Source: Thermaurantimonas sp046299575 (GTDB taxonomy: Bacteria; Bacteroidota; Bacteroidia; Flavobacteriales; Schleiferiaceae). Taken from it: DNA of 64,000 nt. The stretch is taken from the NCBI RefSeq assembly GCF_046299575.1, contig NZ_JBKBHX010000009.1, positions 1-64,000 on the forward strand, read 5' to 3'. The notes under the pieces are model-generated. The model ran no database searches and was not told the DNA's origin. It saw only the letters and a program-made list of their open reading frames with translations. The translations under genes were made by a program, and so were the position numbers. Shown piece after piece: positions 32,399 through 42,056 of this stretch. Each line of letters opens with the position of its first letter. The first letter of the stretch is position 1.

Positions 32399-33322
32399 TT
32401 AAATATCTTTTTTGGGAAAAGTAATTTTTTTATTTGACCTGGGATGATAGGTATTGATCATATCTCGCAGATGTTTCTGACTCAAATGTGTGTAGATTTC
32501 TGTCGTCAATATGCTCTCATGACCTAGTAAATCCTGAACGGCTCTTAGATCAGCTCCAGCCTCTACCAAATGTGTAGCAAAACTGTGTCGAAAGGTATGA
32601 GGTGAAATTTTCTTTTGAATCCCTGCTTCTTCGGCATATTTTTTAATAAATGTAAATATCATAACGCGTGTAAGAGGTGCACCTCTCCTATTTAAAAAAA
32701 CGTAATTTTTACTTTTTTTTTCATCAATGACTTTTGTTCGTATTTCTTTAGTATATATATCTAAAAGATGTAATGCATTTTGATGGATTGGTACAAAACG
32801 TTGTTTATTACCTTTTCCAGTCACTTTTATCAATCCTTCTTCATAGTATATATCGCTTAATTTAAGAGAAACTAACTCACTTACTCGTATTCCTGTGGCA
32901 TAAAGTACTTCTATGATTGTTTTGTTTCTAAATCCTTCATCAGTAGAAACATCTATAGCCTCAATAATTCGATTGATTTCATCAACATTCAATACTTCAG
33001 GTAGGTATTTTTCGAGCTTTGGAAGTTCTAATAATTCCGCAGGATTTTCTTGAAGGTATTCTTCGATTTGCAAGAATTTATAAAATTGTCGGATAGCAGT
33101 TATCTGACGAGCTATTGAACGCGATTTTAAACCTGTAGTTGATTCCCGAATGAATGTTTCTAAATCGCTTAATGTAATGTTTAATACATTTTTACCTGTT
33201 TTATCAATCCAATCTAAAAACTTCTGTATATCAGTAGTATAAGATTTTTCAGTATTTTGTGATAAGCCTCTTTCCAGTTTGAGATATTCAATAAAATCAT
33301 TCAGAAAATCAGAGGATTTCAT
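32399..33322 (-). CDS. xerD: Tyrosine recombinase XerD/XerC-like
   Basis: A 307-aa site-specific recombinase for chromosome-dimer resolution. A SAM-like N-terminal DNA-binding domain (residues 1-100) precedes the catalytic domain, with Arg in ATGIRVSELVSL, Lys in TGKGNKQRFVPI, HxxR in SPHTFRHSFATHL, His in LLGHESILTTEIYTH, and the Tyr nucleophile (EIYTH). All six catalytic positions are present. No attachment site, phage gene or integron is adjacent, which supports a housekeeping Xer role. Confidence 0.92.
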   Translation of the reverse strand: MKSSDFLNDFIEYLKLERGLSQNTEKSYTTDIQKFLDWIDKTGKNVLNITLSDLETFIRESTTGLKSRSIARQITAIRQFYKFLQIEEYLQENPAELLELPKLEKYLPEVLNVDEINRIIEAIDVSTDEGFRNKTIIEVLYATGIRVSELVSLKLSDIYYEEGLIKVTGKGNKQRFVPIHQNALHLLDIYTKEIRTKVIDEKKSKNYVFLNRRGAPLTRVMIFTFIKKYAEEAGIQKKISPHTFRHSFATHLVEAGADLRAVQDLLGHESILTTEIYTHLSQKHLRDMINTYHPRSNKKITFPKKDI

Positions 33323-33352
33323 TTACAAATTTCCGTTTTATCCTTATATATT

Positions 33353-33931
33353 TCAAATCTTATTCTGTGCGCGAAACCAGTACAGCAAAAAAACTTGAAT
33401 AATTAAAAATATTCCAATGAAAATCCACTTTGCATTTCCAGGTATACTGAATAGTAAAATAACGAGTAAAGCAGTAATTATTACGATAATAAAAAGCAGG
33501 AAATAGTTGTAGGAATTCTTTCCAGAGTCAAGACTTTTTATGAATACTTCGTCCCGAATTTTAGAATCTAAATTGCTATGCGTAAGAACATCTTTTATAA
33601 TATGTAATTCATTCATCAATATGGAATCGATTTTCCATTTAAACCTACGCCTTAATAAGTAATAAGAAACGAGGAGTTCTACTTCTGTTTCATTCTCATT
33701 TTTTTTTAATATATTGACATCCATAAATCTCTCAGGTATCCATCTTAGGCGATAAAGACTAAAGGCTGAAGGTCCAGCAAGCTCCCATTTATTACCTGTT
33801 ACAAATCGATATCCCATTTCATGTAACAAAATATGAAGTATTCGATCAACTTCTTGAAGGTTTTTTGTGACCGAAAATTTGAGCGATAGAGTTTGTTTAG
33901 AATATCTTTTTAATGCCAATAATGAGATCAC
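33353..33931 (-). CDS. Membrane protein with two C-terminal helices, unknown function
   Basis: A 192-aa protein. Residues ~1-135 are soluble and charged, with a compact alpha/beta pattern (HILLHEMGYRFVTGNKWELAG). Two transmembrane helices follow (YFLLFIIVIITALLVILLF and WIFIGIFLIIQVFLLYWF). It lies just upstream of xerD on the same strand. No family is recognised. Confidence 0.7.
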   Translation of the reverse strand: MISLLALKRYSKQTLSLKFSVTKNLQEVDRILHILLHEMGYRFVTGNKWELAGPSAFSLYRLRWIPERFMDVNILKKNENETEVELLVSYYLLRRRFKWKIDSILMNELHIIKDVLTHSNLDSKIRDEVFIKSLDSGKNSYNYFLLFIIVIITALLVILLFSIPGNAKWIFIGIFLIIQVFLLYWFRAQNKI

Positions 33932-33964
33932 GTAGATTTTTATTAATAAAACAATGTATATAAC

Positions 33965-33992
33965 AAAAAAGAGGCTGTTGAGCCTCTTTTTT
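33965..33992. terminator. Bidirectional rho-independent terminator
   Basis: AAAAAAGAGGCT-GTTG-AGCCTCTTTTTT forms a short, strong stem with A/T tracts on both sides. It ends the 56-aa membrane-protein gene, 27 nt after its stop. Confidence 0.9.
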
Positions 33993-34018
33993 ATTTTAAA
34001 TATATTTTGCCAAGAGGG

Positions 34019-34189
34019 CTATTCTTTTTCTTTGTGTCCGATGATTTTGTGGGCGAGTTTCGGATTTATCTGCTCTATAGACACTAATGTTAGCCAGTAT
34101 CCAATAAACAATGAGAGGAAGATGAGCATACCGAATCCCATCAAGAAAACAATTAAAAACAAGAACCATCCGAGTGTGTAAGTAATCAT
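34019..34189 (-). CDS. Small membrane protein, 56 aa
   Basis: The frame reads MITYTLGWFLFLIVFLMG at the start, continues through one long hydrophobic region (residues ~5-36) and ends in a charged tail (GHKEKE). Most likely there are one or two membrane helices. Support is unusually good for so short a gene: a perfect TTTG-N19-TATCTTTG promoter lies 21 nt upstream (34210-34240) and a strong terminator 27 nt downstream. A plus-strand frame across the same bases has no such signals. The function is unknown. Confidence 0.8.
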   Translation of the reverse strand: MITYTLGWFLFLIVFLMGFGMLIFLSLFIGYWLTLVSIEQINPKLAHKIIGHKEKE

Positions 34190-34209
34190 GATGCCTTAAA
34201 TTTACATGA

Positions 34210-34240
34210 CAAAGATACTTTTAAACACAAAGTTTTCAAA
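34210..34240 (-). promoter_or_regulatory. Consensus Bacteroidota promoter of the 56-aa gene
   Basis: On the minus strand TTTG (34240-34237), exactly 19 nt of spacer, and TATCTTTG (34217-34210) match the primary-sigma consensus TTTG-N19-TAnnTTTG. The start site would be about 10-15 nt before the ATG. The remaining sequence to pyrF (34241-34469) is AT-rich, with no gene visible. Confidence 0.8.
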
Positions 34241-34469
34241 TAATTTGTTCGAATTCTTTTTTAGCAATTTTATGTTAAAACCAATTATGTAATTTTTTTA
34301 AATATTTTTTGCTATTTTTTCAAAATGTTGTTTTTTGAATTTACTTGTAAATGTAACTACAAATAAATTATTTGATTGAAAATTAGAATTTTTTCCTATC
34401 TTCTTTAAATTTGAAATTCAGTAATTTAGAAAATATCCACCTATACATTAGTAACAAAATATAATTATT

Positions 34470-35270
34470 TTAAAAGTTGTATTTTGAAGCTGCAACAGCT
34501 GCTGCTACATCGAAATCTTCGTAAGAAGATGCGTATAGAATTTCGCGGCTTGAATTGATAAAGACTCCTGCACCTGATTCGTTCAAGGCATTACTGAGCG
34601 TAGTTAGATAGTCGCCCCCTTGCACTCCCACACCAGGAATTAAAAGATAATGATTTGGAACCAAACTTCTAACCGTTTTAACTATAGTACCGTGAGTAGC
34701 TCCGGTAACGAACATAATTTCGTCTTTACCAAATTTTGCTGAAAATTTTTCAAGTACCTTCTGGTAAAGGGGCTTTCCATCGTCCATAGGTTGTAGTTGA
34801 AAATCAGATGACCCCGTATTAGAGGTAAGTGCAAGGACGATGGCAAATTTTCCCCTACGGATGAATGGCTCCACAGTATCGATACCCATGTAGGGCGAAA
34901 GCGTTATGGCATCAAAGGGCATTTCGTCGTAAAACGCTTTCGCATAGCGTTCAGCGGTATTGCCAATATCACCACGCTTTGCGTCAGCTATTAAAAAGTG
35001 CTGAGAATGATGCGATTTGATATATTCGGCAGTATGAAATAAAATTTGCCAACCCTCTGCACCCATCGCTTCATAAAACGCGGTGTTGATTTTATAGGCG
35101 ATACAATATTTATGAGTAGCTTTAATGATGGATGTGTTGAACTCCATCACTCTTTGCCTTATAGTACCTGTAATGTGGGCCGGAATTTTTGCCGGATCTG
35201 TATCGAGGCCAACACATAGTACTGTGCGCTTAGATAGGATTAGGTTGTCGAGTGCATCTTTGGTAAACAT
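34470..35270 (-). CDS. pyrF: Orotidine 5'-phosphate decarboxylase (type 2)
   Basis: A 266-aa TIM-barrel enzyme for the last step of UMP synthesis. The catalytic motif DAKRGDIGNT is present (Lys and Asp in DAKRGD), preceded by VLCVGLDTDP. The ~265-aa size and ALTSNTGSSDFQ loop are typical of the type 2 (MJ-like/actinobacterial-Bacteroidota) form. It lies 11 nt after prfA. Confidence 0.96.
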   Translation of the reverse strand: MFTKDALDNLILSKRTVLCVGLDTDPAKIPAHITGTIRQRVMEFNTSIIKATHKYCIAYKINTAFYEAMGAEGWQILFHTAEYIKSHHSQHFLIADAKRGDIGNTAERYAKAFYDEMPFDAITLSPYMGIDTVEPFIRRGKFAIVLALTSNTGSSDFQLQPMDDGKPLYQKVLEKFSAKFGKDEIMFVTGATHGTIVKTVRSLVPNHYLLIPGVGVQGGDYLTTLSNALNESGAGVFINSSREILYASSYEDFDVAAAVAASKYNF

Positions 35271-35281
35271 ATCTCTGAGGT

Positions 35282-36364
35282 TTATACTTCTGCACTTTCT
35301 TTCAGGCGCTCAGCATTTTCTGCTAATTCGAGTTCTTCTGAGAATTTGAATAAATCGCCGTTCATGATTTCATCCAGATTATAAACCGTAAGACCGATCC
35401 GATGATCTGTCACCCGGCTTTGAGGGTAGTTGTATGTTCTGATTTTAGCTGATCGGTCACCTGTACTTACCATTGTCTTACGCTTTGAGGCTACTTCTTC
35501 CATGCGCTTAGTGTATTCCATTTCAAATAGCTTATCGCGCAACATCTGCATAGCACGTTCGCGATTGGCGTGTTGAGATCGCTCTACCTGACAGGTAACT
35601 ACTATACCCGTAGGCTTGTGGGTAAGCATTACCTTGGTTTCTACCTTGTTTACGTTCTGACCGCCGGCCCCACCTGATCGGGCTGTTTGCATTTCTACAT
35701 CAGCTGGATTGAGCTCAAAGGAAATTTCATCAGCTTCAGGCAGCACTGCAACTGTGGCAGCTGAAGTGTGCACGCGACCCTGAGTTTCGGTTTGTGGCAC
35801 ACGTTGCACGCGATGCACACCTGATTCGTATTTTAATACGCCGTAGGCACCTTCGCCGTTTACCTTGAAGATGATTTCTTTAAAACCGCCAGAGGTACCT
35901 TCGTTGTAATCGAGTACTTCTACTTTCCATCCGCGTTTTTCACAATACTTTGAGTACATGCGAAACAAATCGCCAGCAAAAATGGCAGCTTCGTCTCCAC
36001 CGGTACCGGCACGTATTTCCATTGTACATCCTCGAGCGTCTTCAGGATCTTTAGGCAGCAGAAGAAGTCGAATCTCCTCGCGTAGTTGTTCCAATCGAGG
36101 TTCACCTTCTTCGATTTCAGCCAGTGCGATTTCGCGTAGCTCAGGATCCTTTTCAGTTTTAAGAATTTCTTTTGCCTCTTGTAATGAGTTGTAGAGATTT
36201 TTGAACTGTTTGCCCTTTTCAACAATGGCTTCCAGCTCTTTATATTCTCGGTTTAAGGCTACATATTTTTTTTGATCGGCGATTATGTGAGGCTGTACTA
36301 TTTGGTCAGCTATGTCTTGAAACTTTAGTTCAAGCGCTTCAATTTTTTCAATAAGCGAATCCAT
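35282..36364 (-). CDS. prfA: Peptide chain release factor 1
   Basis: A 360-aa class I release factor for UAA/UAG stops. The catalytic GGQ is in GGAGGQNVNKVETKVML, and ESGVHRVQRVPQTETQGRVHTSAATVAVLPE is the RF1-type central domain. The domain that reads the stop codon lies in between. The start MDSLIEKIEAL (36364) matches the family; four upstream residues (MFFV) are unlikely. No frameshift site is present, which supports RF1 over RF2. Confidence 0.96.
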   Translation of the reverse strand: MDSLIEKIEALELKFQDIADQIVQPHIIADQKKYVALNREYKELEAIVEKGKQFKNLYNSLQEAKEILKTEKDPELREIALAEIEEGEPRLEQLREEIRLLLLPKDPEDARGCTMEIRAGTGGDEAAIFAGDLFRMYSKYCEKRGWKVEVLDYNEGTSGGFKEIIFKVNGEGAYGVLKYESGVHRVQRVPQTETQGRVHTSAATVAVLPEADEISFELNPADVEMQTARSGGAGGQNVNKVETKVMLTHKPTGIVVTCQVERSQHANRERAMQMLRDKLFEMEYTKRMEEVASKRKTMVSTGDRSAKIRTYNYPQSRVTDHRIGLTVYNLDEIMNGDLFKFSEELELAENAERLKESAEV

Positions 36365-36376
36365 TACAAAAAACAT

Positions 36377-37555
36377 TTAATATTCAAAAGTTCCGAAATT
36401 GCTTTTGATGGTCAACTTTTTACCTTCTAATGGTGGTTCTATCCTACCCACGATTTGGGCTTCGAGGTGAAAGGTTTTGCAAATTTCGATAATTCTGTCA
36501 GCTACTTCAGGGTCGCAGTAAATTTCCATGCGATGTCCCATATTATATATAGTGTACATTTCGCGCCATGAAGTGCCTGACACTCGCTGGAGCTCTGCAA
36601 ATAAAGGAGGAAGTCCGAAGAGATTGTCCTTCACAATATGTACATTTTCTGCAAAGTGCAATACTTTGGTTTGACCTCCTCCACTACAGTGTATCATGCC
36701 GTGAATGCTTTCGCGCACTTCATGTAAAATTTGCTTTACGACAGGTGCATACGTACGAGTAGGACTCAGTACTGCTCTGCCCATATCTAAGGGTGTTCCG
36801 ATCAGTGGAGAGGTGAGAGTGTAAGGTCCGGTATATACTACTGAAGGGTCTAATCCAGGATCAAAGGTTTCAGGATATTTATGTGCGACTTCCTTCGAAA
36901 ACAGATCGTGGCGAGCAGCAGTTAGGCCGTTACTGCCTATACCTGAATTATAAACAGTTTCATAACTCGTTTGACCATAAGATGCAAGGCCTACGATTAC
37001 ATCACCGATTTTTATTCTGGAATTATCGATTACATCGCTGCGTTTTAAACGGGTGATTACAGTAGAATCTACAATTATTGTTCGTACCAAATCACCGACA
37101 TCAGCCGTTTCACCGCCGGTTAGAATAGCTTTAATTCCAAAATTGTTTAACAGCTGACAAAACTCTTCGTTGGCCTCAATGATGGTCTTAATGACTTCAC
37201 CTGGAATAAGATGTTTATTTCTGCCGATGGTGCTACTTATCAAAAACGGACCAATGGAGCCGATACAAAGCAGATCATCGATGTTCATCACAAGGGCGTC
37301 AATGGCTATCCCCTTCCACACGCTTAAATCGCAGGTTTCGCGCCAGTAGGCATAGGCCAGAGATGATTTTGTGCCGGCGCCATCGGCATGCATAGCTAAG
37401 CAATAATCAGGGTCGCCAGCAAGTAAATCAGGAATTATTTTACAAAAAGCTTTTGGAAATAGCCCCTTATCTACATTTTTTATTGCTGCATGTACATCGT
37501 CTTTGCTGGCTGAAACTCCTCGTTTGAGGTAATGGAATGAATCGCTCGAATACAT
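36377..37555 (-). CDS. purM: Phosphoribosylformylglycinamidine cyclo-ligase (AIR synthase)
   Basis: A 392-aa purine-synthesis enzyme of the PurM/ThiL ATP-binding fold. Motifs include MHADGAGTKSSLAY, the second glycine-rich stretch LTGGETADVGDLVRT and a C-terminal MGHRMEIYC. It is longer than E. coli PurM (345 aa), which fits the long Bacteroidota form. It lies 12 nt upstream of prfA in a nucleotide/translation operon with pyrF. Confidence 0.95.
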   Translation of the reverse strand: MYSSDSFHYLKRGVSASKDDVHAAIKNVDKGLFPKAFCKIIPDLLAGDPDYCLAMHADGAGTKSSLAYAYWRETCDLSVWKGIAIDALVMNIDDLLCIGSIGPFLISSTIGRNKHLIPGEVIKTIIEANEEFCQLLNNFGIKAILTGGETADVGDLVRTIIVDSTVITRLKRSDVIDNSRIKIGDVIVGLASYGQTSYETVYNSGIGSNGLTAARHDLFSKEVAHKYPETFDPGLDPSVVYTGPYTLTSPLIGTPLDMGRAVLSPTRTYAPVVKQILHEVRESIHGMIHCSGGGQTKVLHFAENVHIVKDNLFGLPPLFAELQRVSGTSWREMYTIYNMGHRMEIYCDPEVADRIIEICKTFHLEAQIVGRIEPPLEGKKLTIKSNFGTFEY

Positions 37556-37624
37556 ACATGCAAAAGTACTTCACTTCACATTCACAATACCTCAAAAAGA
37601 TGTATAATTTGTTCGAAGAGTTTT

Positions 37625-38335
37625 TTAAATCAATGGTTTTTGAAAAAGCTTTTGATTAATCAGTTTTATTTTATTTCCGTTTCTTTTTATTATTCCTTTT
37701 TCTTCGAAATTTTTCAACCAACGGTAAGTAGACGTGCGTGACGATCCGCTGAGCAATGCAAGGTCATCGCTGTTTAATTCTACTGGGATGCTGTTGTCTT
37801 CTGTTAATCCATATTTGGAAATCAAATATTTAAGCACTTGTAGGAGCCTGCCCTCTGAGTCCGCTTGTATGATTTGTACGCCGTTTTGCTCTGTGAGTTC
37901 AGCTTTTTTAAAAATGACTTGCATTATTGGAAAAACAGCTTGTGGCTCACGAGTCATAAGCTCGTGCAATTTTTTGGTCGGTAATTCGAGTAAAACCGAT
38001 AATTCTGAAATGCAAGAATAATTGTATAAAATTGGCATATCCTGAATGGCAGCTGAAATGCCTAAAAAATCACCATTTTTATGAAGAATTAATTCGCCGT
38101 TTCTATAGCTTTTTACTCCTCCTTCGATCAACCAATAAAACTTATCGGAAGGTTCGCCTTTTTTTAGAATCTCTTCACCTATTTTGAAAATTTTTATATC
38201 ACCAGATGATATGAAATATTGTAAAAGAATATGAGAACCTTCAGGCAAAAGTTTGTTAAAATTATCTTTAATGAACTGCTCTTTATCCTTCATCACACTT
38301 CCAGGAAACGAAGCAAATGAAAAAGATTCTTTCAT
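37625..38335 (-). CDS. Crp/Fnr-family transcription regulator
   Basis: A 236-aa protein. A cyclic-nucleotide-binding-like beta roll occupies residues ~35-130 (KIGEEILKKGEPSDKFYWLIEGGVKSY), followed by a dimerisation helix and a winged helix near the C-terminus (LALLSGSSRTSTYRWLKNFEEKGIIKRNGNKIKLI). The phosphate-binding cassette is not clearly conserved and no Fe-S cysteines are seen, so the ligand is uncertain. It is a single gene between purM and rseP. Confidence 0.88.
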   Translation of the reverse strand: MKESFSFASFPGSVMKDKEQFIKDNFNKLLPEGSHILLQYFISSGDIKIFKIGEEILKKGEPSDKFYWLIEGGVKSYRNGELILHKNGDFLGISAAIQDMPILYNYSCISELSVLLELPTKKLHELMTREPQAVFPIMQVIFKKAELTEQNGVQIIQADSEGRLLQVLKYLISKYGLTEDNSIPVELNSDDLALLSGSSRTSTYRWLKNFEEKGIIKRNGNKIKLINQKLFQKPLI

Positions 38336-38379
38336 TCTATGAAATGATTTTAATCAAAGCTTACATTGATATTTGGGAA

Positions 38380-39696
38380 TTAAAAAAGTTTGATAATATC
38401 ATTTGAATTAGCTAGAATTAAAAGACCTAACAGTATGAAAAATCCTGCGATCTGAGCATATTCCAAAACCTTTTGCGAAGCTGGTTTGCCGGTAAGTATT
38501 TCCCATAGCAGAAATACCACGTGGCCACCGTCAAGAGCTGGTATAGGCAAAATGTTTAAAAAGGCCAGCATAATGGATAGAAAAGCTGTGAACGACCAAA
38601 ATTTCTCCCAGTTCCATGTGGTGTCAAACTGCTTCGCAATCATTATAAATCCACCGACCTCTTTGTAAGCTTCAGTTTTTGGATTGAAAATGATTTTAAA
38701 CTGACGTACGTAGTCACTCAGCATGGTTGCAGCTTTTGAAAATGCCGCACCGATACTTTCAAAAAATCCGTATTTTATTACTTTAGTTTCAAAAAACAGA
38801 GAGGGATTCTGAGCAAACACACCTATTTTTCCACTTTCTGGCACAAATACAGGTATGGAGACAATATTGCCTGCTCTGTTAACACGTAATGTGATTGTAT
38901 CGCCTTTGTGTTTGGGAATTTCCTCCAAATATTGGTCAAAAAACTGTAGTTGTAAGTCATTAATGCCCACCAATTGATCACCTTCTAGAAGTCCAGCTTT
39001 TTTTGCCTCACTGTCTTCTACAAATCCACCGACGTAATATGGAAATCGAAGCCCGAAAAGAGTACTTTTGGATTTAATGATGTCTGAAATTTTTTCTTCC
39101 GTAATGGTAATTCGCACAGGCTTTCCATCGCGCTCGACCTCTACATAGCCACCACCTGAAAGCAATATTTCTAAAGGAATCTGATGGAAGCGTTCGGGAT
39201 ATTTTCCATTGACGGATAGGATTTTATCGCCATTCTTAAATCCTAAGGCAGTTCCTACACTGTCAGTTACAATTCCGTATTTTACATTCTGGGTAGGGAT
39301 GTATTCTTCGCCGTAGTACATCAGCATGCCTATGTAGATGACTATTGCCAAAAGCACATTGACGGTGACACCTCCTACCATAATGATTAACCTTTGCCAG
39401 GCCGGTTTTGAGCGAAATTCGTAGGGCTGAGGAGGTTGTTTCATCTGTTCGGTGTCCATGCTTTCGTCAATCATTCCAGATATTTTCACATATCCGCCTA
39501 GCGGAAGCCATCCTATGCCATATTCAGTTTCTCCGATCTTTTTCTTAAAAAGAGAAAACCAAGGATTGAAAAAGAGATAAAACTTTTCGACGCGGGTTTT
39601 AAAAAGTTTTGCTGGGATAAAGTGCCCTAACTCATGTAAAATAATTAAAATGGAAAGGCTTAACAAAAATTGGCTGATTCGAATCAAAATATCCAT
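38380..39696 (-). CDS. rseP: RseP-type site-2 intramembrane zinc protease
   Basis: A 438-aa M50 protease. The zinc motif is in the first helix (LIILHELGHFIPAKLF), and a PDZ pair lies in the middle (KNGDKILSVNGK; AKKAGLLEGDQLVGINDLQ). The third zinc ligand is in PALDGGHVVFLLWEI near the C-terminus, followed by a last helix. It cleaves membrane proteins such as anti-sigma factors. No anti-sigma partner is adjacent. Confidence 0.94.
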   Translation of the reverse strand: MDILIRISQFLLSLSILIILHELGHFIPAKLFKTRVEKFYLFFNPWFSLFKKKIGETEYGIGWLPLGGYVKISGMIDESMDTEQMKQPPQPYEFRSKPAWQRLIIMVGGVTVNVLLAIVIYIGMLMYYGEEYIPTQNVKYGIVTDSVGTALGFKNGDKILSVNGKYPERFHQIPLEILLSGGGYVEVERDGKPVRITITEEKISDIIKSKSTLFGLRFPYYVGGFVEDSEAKKAGLLEGDQLVGINDLQLQFFDQYLEEIPKHKGDTITLRVNRAGNIVSIPVFVPESGKIGVFAQNPSLFFETKVIKYGFFESIGAAFSKAATMLSDYVRQFKIIFNPKTEAYKEVGGFIMIAKQFDTTWNWEKFWSFTAFLSIMLAFLNILPIPALDGGHVVFLLWEILTGKPASQKVLEYAQIAGFFILLGLLILANSNDIIKLF

Positions 39697-39749
39697 ATAT
39701 TAATTACAAGCAATTAAAACAATTTACAAAAAACTAAAAAGTTCATCGT

Positions 39750-42047
39750 TTAATTGGTGAAAGATGCTTTAAAAAGTTGGATGTTTGCTTCGAGATTTTT
39801 CCACAAAATTTCAATTTCTGATGTATTCATACCTGCATTTAATAATTTCGTTAAGATGTATTCCTTATTCATTAGACCCAAACGGTTTTGTTCTTTTTTG
39901 GAATTAAACACAAGTGCCTGATAAACAATACTAATTCTTTCAAATGCATCGCCAAAAGGTATACCACTTTCGAAGGTAAGGAGTAGGTCGAGTATCTCTC
40001 TTTCACCTGCTTCAGCTAAAAACCAAATGAGACCAGGATCTGTGTTGCCTTCTATAAAACTTTCTAACGCCATTTCTGTGGCCTTAAGACCTTCGAATTG
40101 CTGCATAACCAAAAGATCAGCGTATAAATCCTGTTCTTTTTGATCACTGATAGCAGGTCTTTTTACCGGTAGTTTGAAACGCTCTGCATTGCGATAGGCA
40201 ATGGGCCGTGTATAGGCATCGGTCTGTGCTATTCCCAAAAGTATTCCGTCTTTTACCTTTCTGATTTGAAAATCTGGTACTTCGTCGAGACGTTCAAATC
40301 CGAAGTTGCGGATTTCTGGGAGAGAATCGTCTAATGCGAGTGATACAGCTGTTGCGAGTAAGTTGGGATTGCCGGTTGCAATCATAGTACGGAAGGCTCT
40401 GTATCGATTTAAAGGAGTATATCCATAGTTGAGCTCGAGCAGTGCCTGGTATTCAGGCCGTATTTCATGAGTTGGTATCAATATATGTTCTTCCCACTGC
40501 GGGTACAAAAAGAGAATATCTGAGGGTGTTGATATATCGAAAATCATGACTTTTTCACCTGTAGTAGGAGTAATTATAGTATCTATTTTTTGATCTTTCA
40601 TATAGGCAATCCATCGGAGAAAAGTACCTTTTTTTATTAATAGATTTTCATCTAAAATTTGAATTTTAAAGACATTTGGATTGGATGACATTTTTATCTC
40701 ATAAGTTATAAAAAACTTATTGGTAATAGGTCTATTAAAATGAATTCGATTGATATCTATTTGAATGTTTTTACTTTGGAGTATTTCATATATTTGTTTT
40801 TGAGCATAGTTTGTAATAAATTCATCTATTACTTCTTTTAATACATCAAATCCATTATAGTGATACATATTGTAGAACAAAAGTATATAATATAGTCGTC
40901 GATTATTTGTGTAATTGTTGTTTTTCACATGATTATCAACAATGTTTCTCAGCATTAATGCATGTGTACTTTGATATGATGTTTTTACTATTTCTTTTAC
41001 CAATTCAAAGGCATTGAGTACATCAAAAATTTCAGAATTTTTAAAACATTGCATCAATGCTACTTGAAGACACATGTGTTCATTTGAAATTCTTTGTGGC
41101 ATCAGGAAATAATTCCGATTCTTTGGTATGTAAAAAATACTGGGAAATACTGTTGAATCAACCCCGCAATTATTAAAATATGGTATAAATGTGAAACAAG
41201 CATTTGATTTTGATAAAGTTGTTTGGGCCAAACTCGATGTGACTTTTGGTTCGTTAATTATCGATGGTTGTGATTGTTTTTCTGCTGCTGCCAGCTGCTG
41301 ATTATCTGTATCTGTGGACTGAATTGTTGGTTCTGTTTTTTGGTTAATTATAACAGATGAAGGGGGTTGAATTGACGGTTTCAATGTTTGATTTTCTATC
41401 GAAGAGGCGATAACTACTGGTCTTTCAAATGCAATATTTATCCTTTGTAAATCATCTTGAGTCAAAGATCTTGAAAAGACACATTGAGTATTCGATTTTC
41501 TATCGGAAAAGCTGTGAAATTTTGAGCCATTTACTTTAAAATTGACTGTGCTGCAAATAGATAGTGAAACTAGGTAGTTTTTCTTGAAAGGTTTTGGAAT
41601 TAATCTTTTGAAAGTTTGTTCATTAAATTGAAATACCAATATATTTTTAGCCTCCGTTATTATCAAATCATTTTGTAGGTCAGATAGAGGAATTTCAACA
41701 TCGAAATAATATTTTAAAAATTTTTTATTGCTGTGTTGAAAAATAAGCCTTTTTCCATCGTACTGATAAGCTGTTTCATCCAGTGGTTTTAAAACGTACT
41801 TTTTAAAATGTTGTATTGATTGAGTTGGGACTTCTATCAAATATTCCGCAGTGTAATTTCCTGGTGGAGGTGTGAGTAAATAGGAAATTTTAGCTACATT
41901 TTTTGTAAAATCTACATGAAGATTGACTTCAATATGATGATTTTCAATTGATTGAGATATTGCTTTTCCATGTATCAAAAGAATTAAAAAATAGGTTAGT
42001 AGAATTCTAAACACTGAGTTTATGTTTACTTTTGGCTGAACTTCCAT
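39750..42047 (-). CDS. Secreted protein, M1-peptidase-like architecture without the zinc site
   Basis: The start MEVQPKVNINSV (42047) leads into a signal peptide (LLTYFLILLIHGKAISQ). The ~200-residue N-terminal beta domain begins HHIEVNLHVDFTKNVAKISYLL, like the first domain of M1 aminopeptidases. A low-complexity Ser/Gln/Thr-rich linker follows (~230-290). No HExxH or GxMEN motif is present. The C-terminus has HEAT-like repeats (NRYRAFRTMIATGNPNLLATAVSLALDD), as in the M1/TAF2 tail. I infer a degenerate, non-catalytic M1 relative; an unrelated secreted scaffold is the alternative. It is AT-rich relative to its neighbours and is divergent from the biotin carrier gene, 9 nt away. Confidence 0.65.
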   Translation of the reverse strand: MEVQPKVNINSVFRILLTYFLILLIHGKAISQSIENHHIEVNLHVDFTKNVAKISYLLTPPPGNYTAEYLIEVPTQSIQHFKKYVLKPLDETAYQYDGKRLIFQHSNKKFLKYYFDVEIPLSDLQNDLIITEAKNILVFQFNEQTFKRLIPKPFKKNYLVSLSICSTVNFKVNGSKFHSFSDRKSNTQCVFSRSLTQDDLQRINIAFERPVVIASSIENQTLKPSIQPPSSVIINQKTEPTIQSTDTDNQQLAAAEKQSQPSIINEPKVTSSLAQTTLSKSNACFTFIPYFNNCGVDSTVFPSIFYIPKNRNYFLMPQRISNEHMCLQVALMQCFKNSEIFDVLNAFELVKEIVKTSYQSTHALMLRNIVDNHVKNNNYTNNRRLYYILLFYNMYHYNGFDVLKEVIDEFITNYAQKQIYEILQSKNIQIDINRIHFNRPITNKFFITYEIKMSSNPNVFKIQILDENLLIKKGTFLRWIAYMKDQKIDTIITPTTGEKVMIFDISTPSDILFLYPQWEEHILIPTHEIRPEYQALLELNYGYTPLNRYRAFRTMIATGNPNLLATAVSLALDDSLPEIRNFGFERLDEVPDFQIRKVKDGILLGIAQTDAYTRPIAYRNAERFKLPVKRPAISDQKEQDLYADLLVMQQFEGLKATEMALESFIEGNTDPGLIWFLAEAGEREILDLLLTFESGIPFGDAFERISIVYQALVFNSKKEQNRLGLMNKEYILTKLLNAGMNTSEIEILWKNLEANIQLFKASFTN

Positions 42048-42056
42048 ACGCTGGAT

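Noticed and set aside
33954..34181. 75-codon plus-strand frame
   Set aside because: It spans a strong terminator and lies antisense to the 56-aa gene, which has its own promoter.
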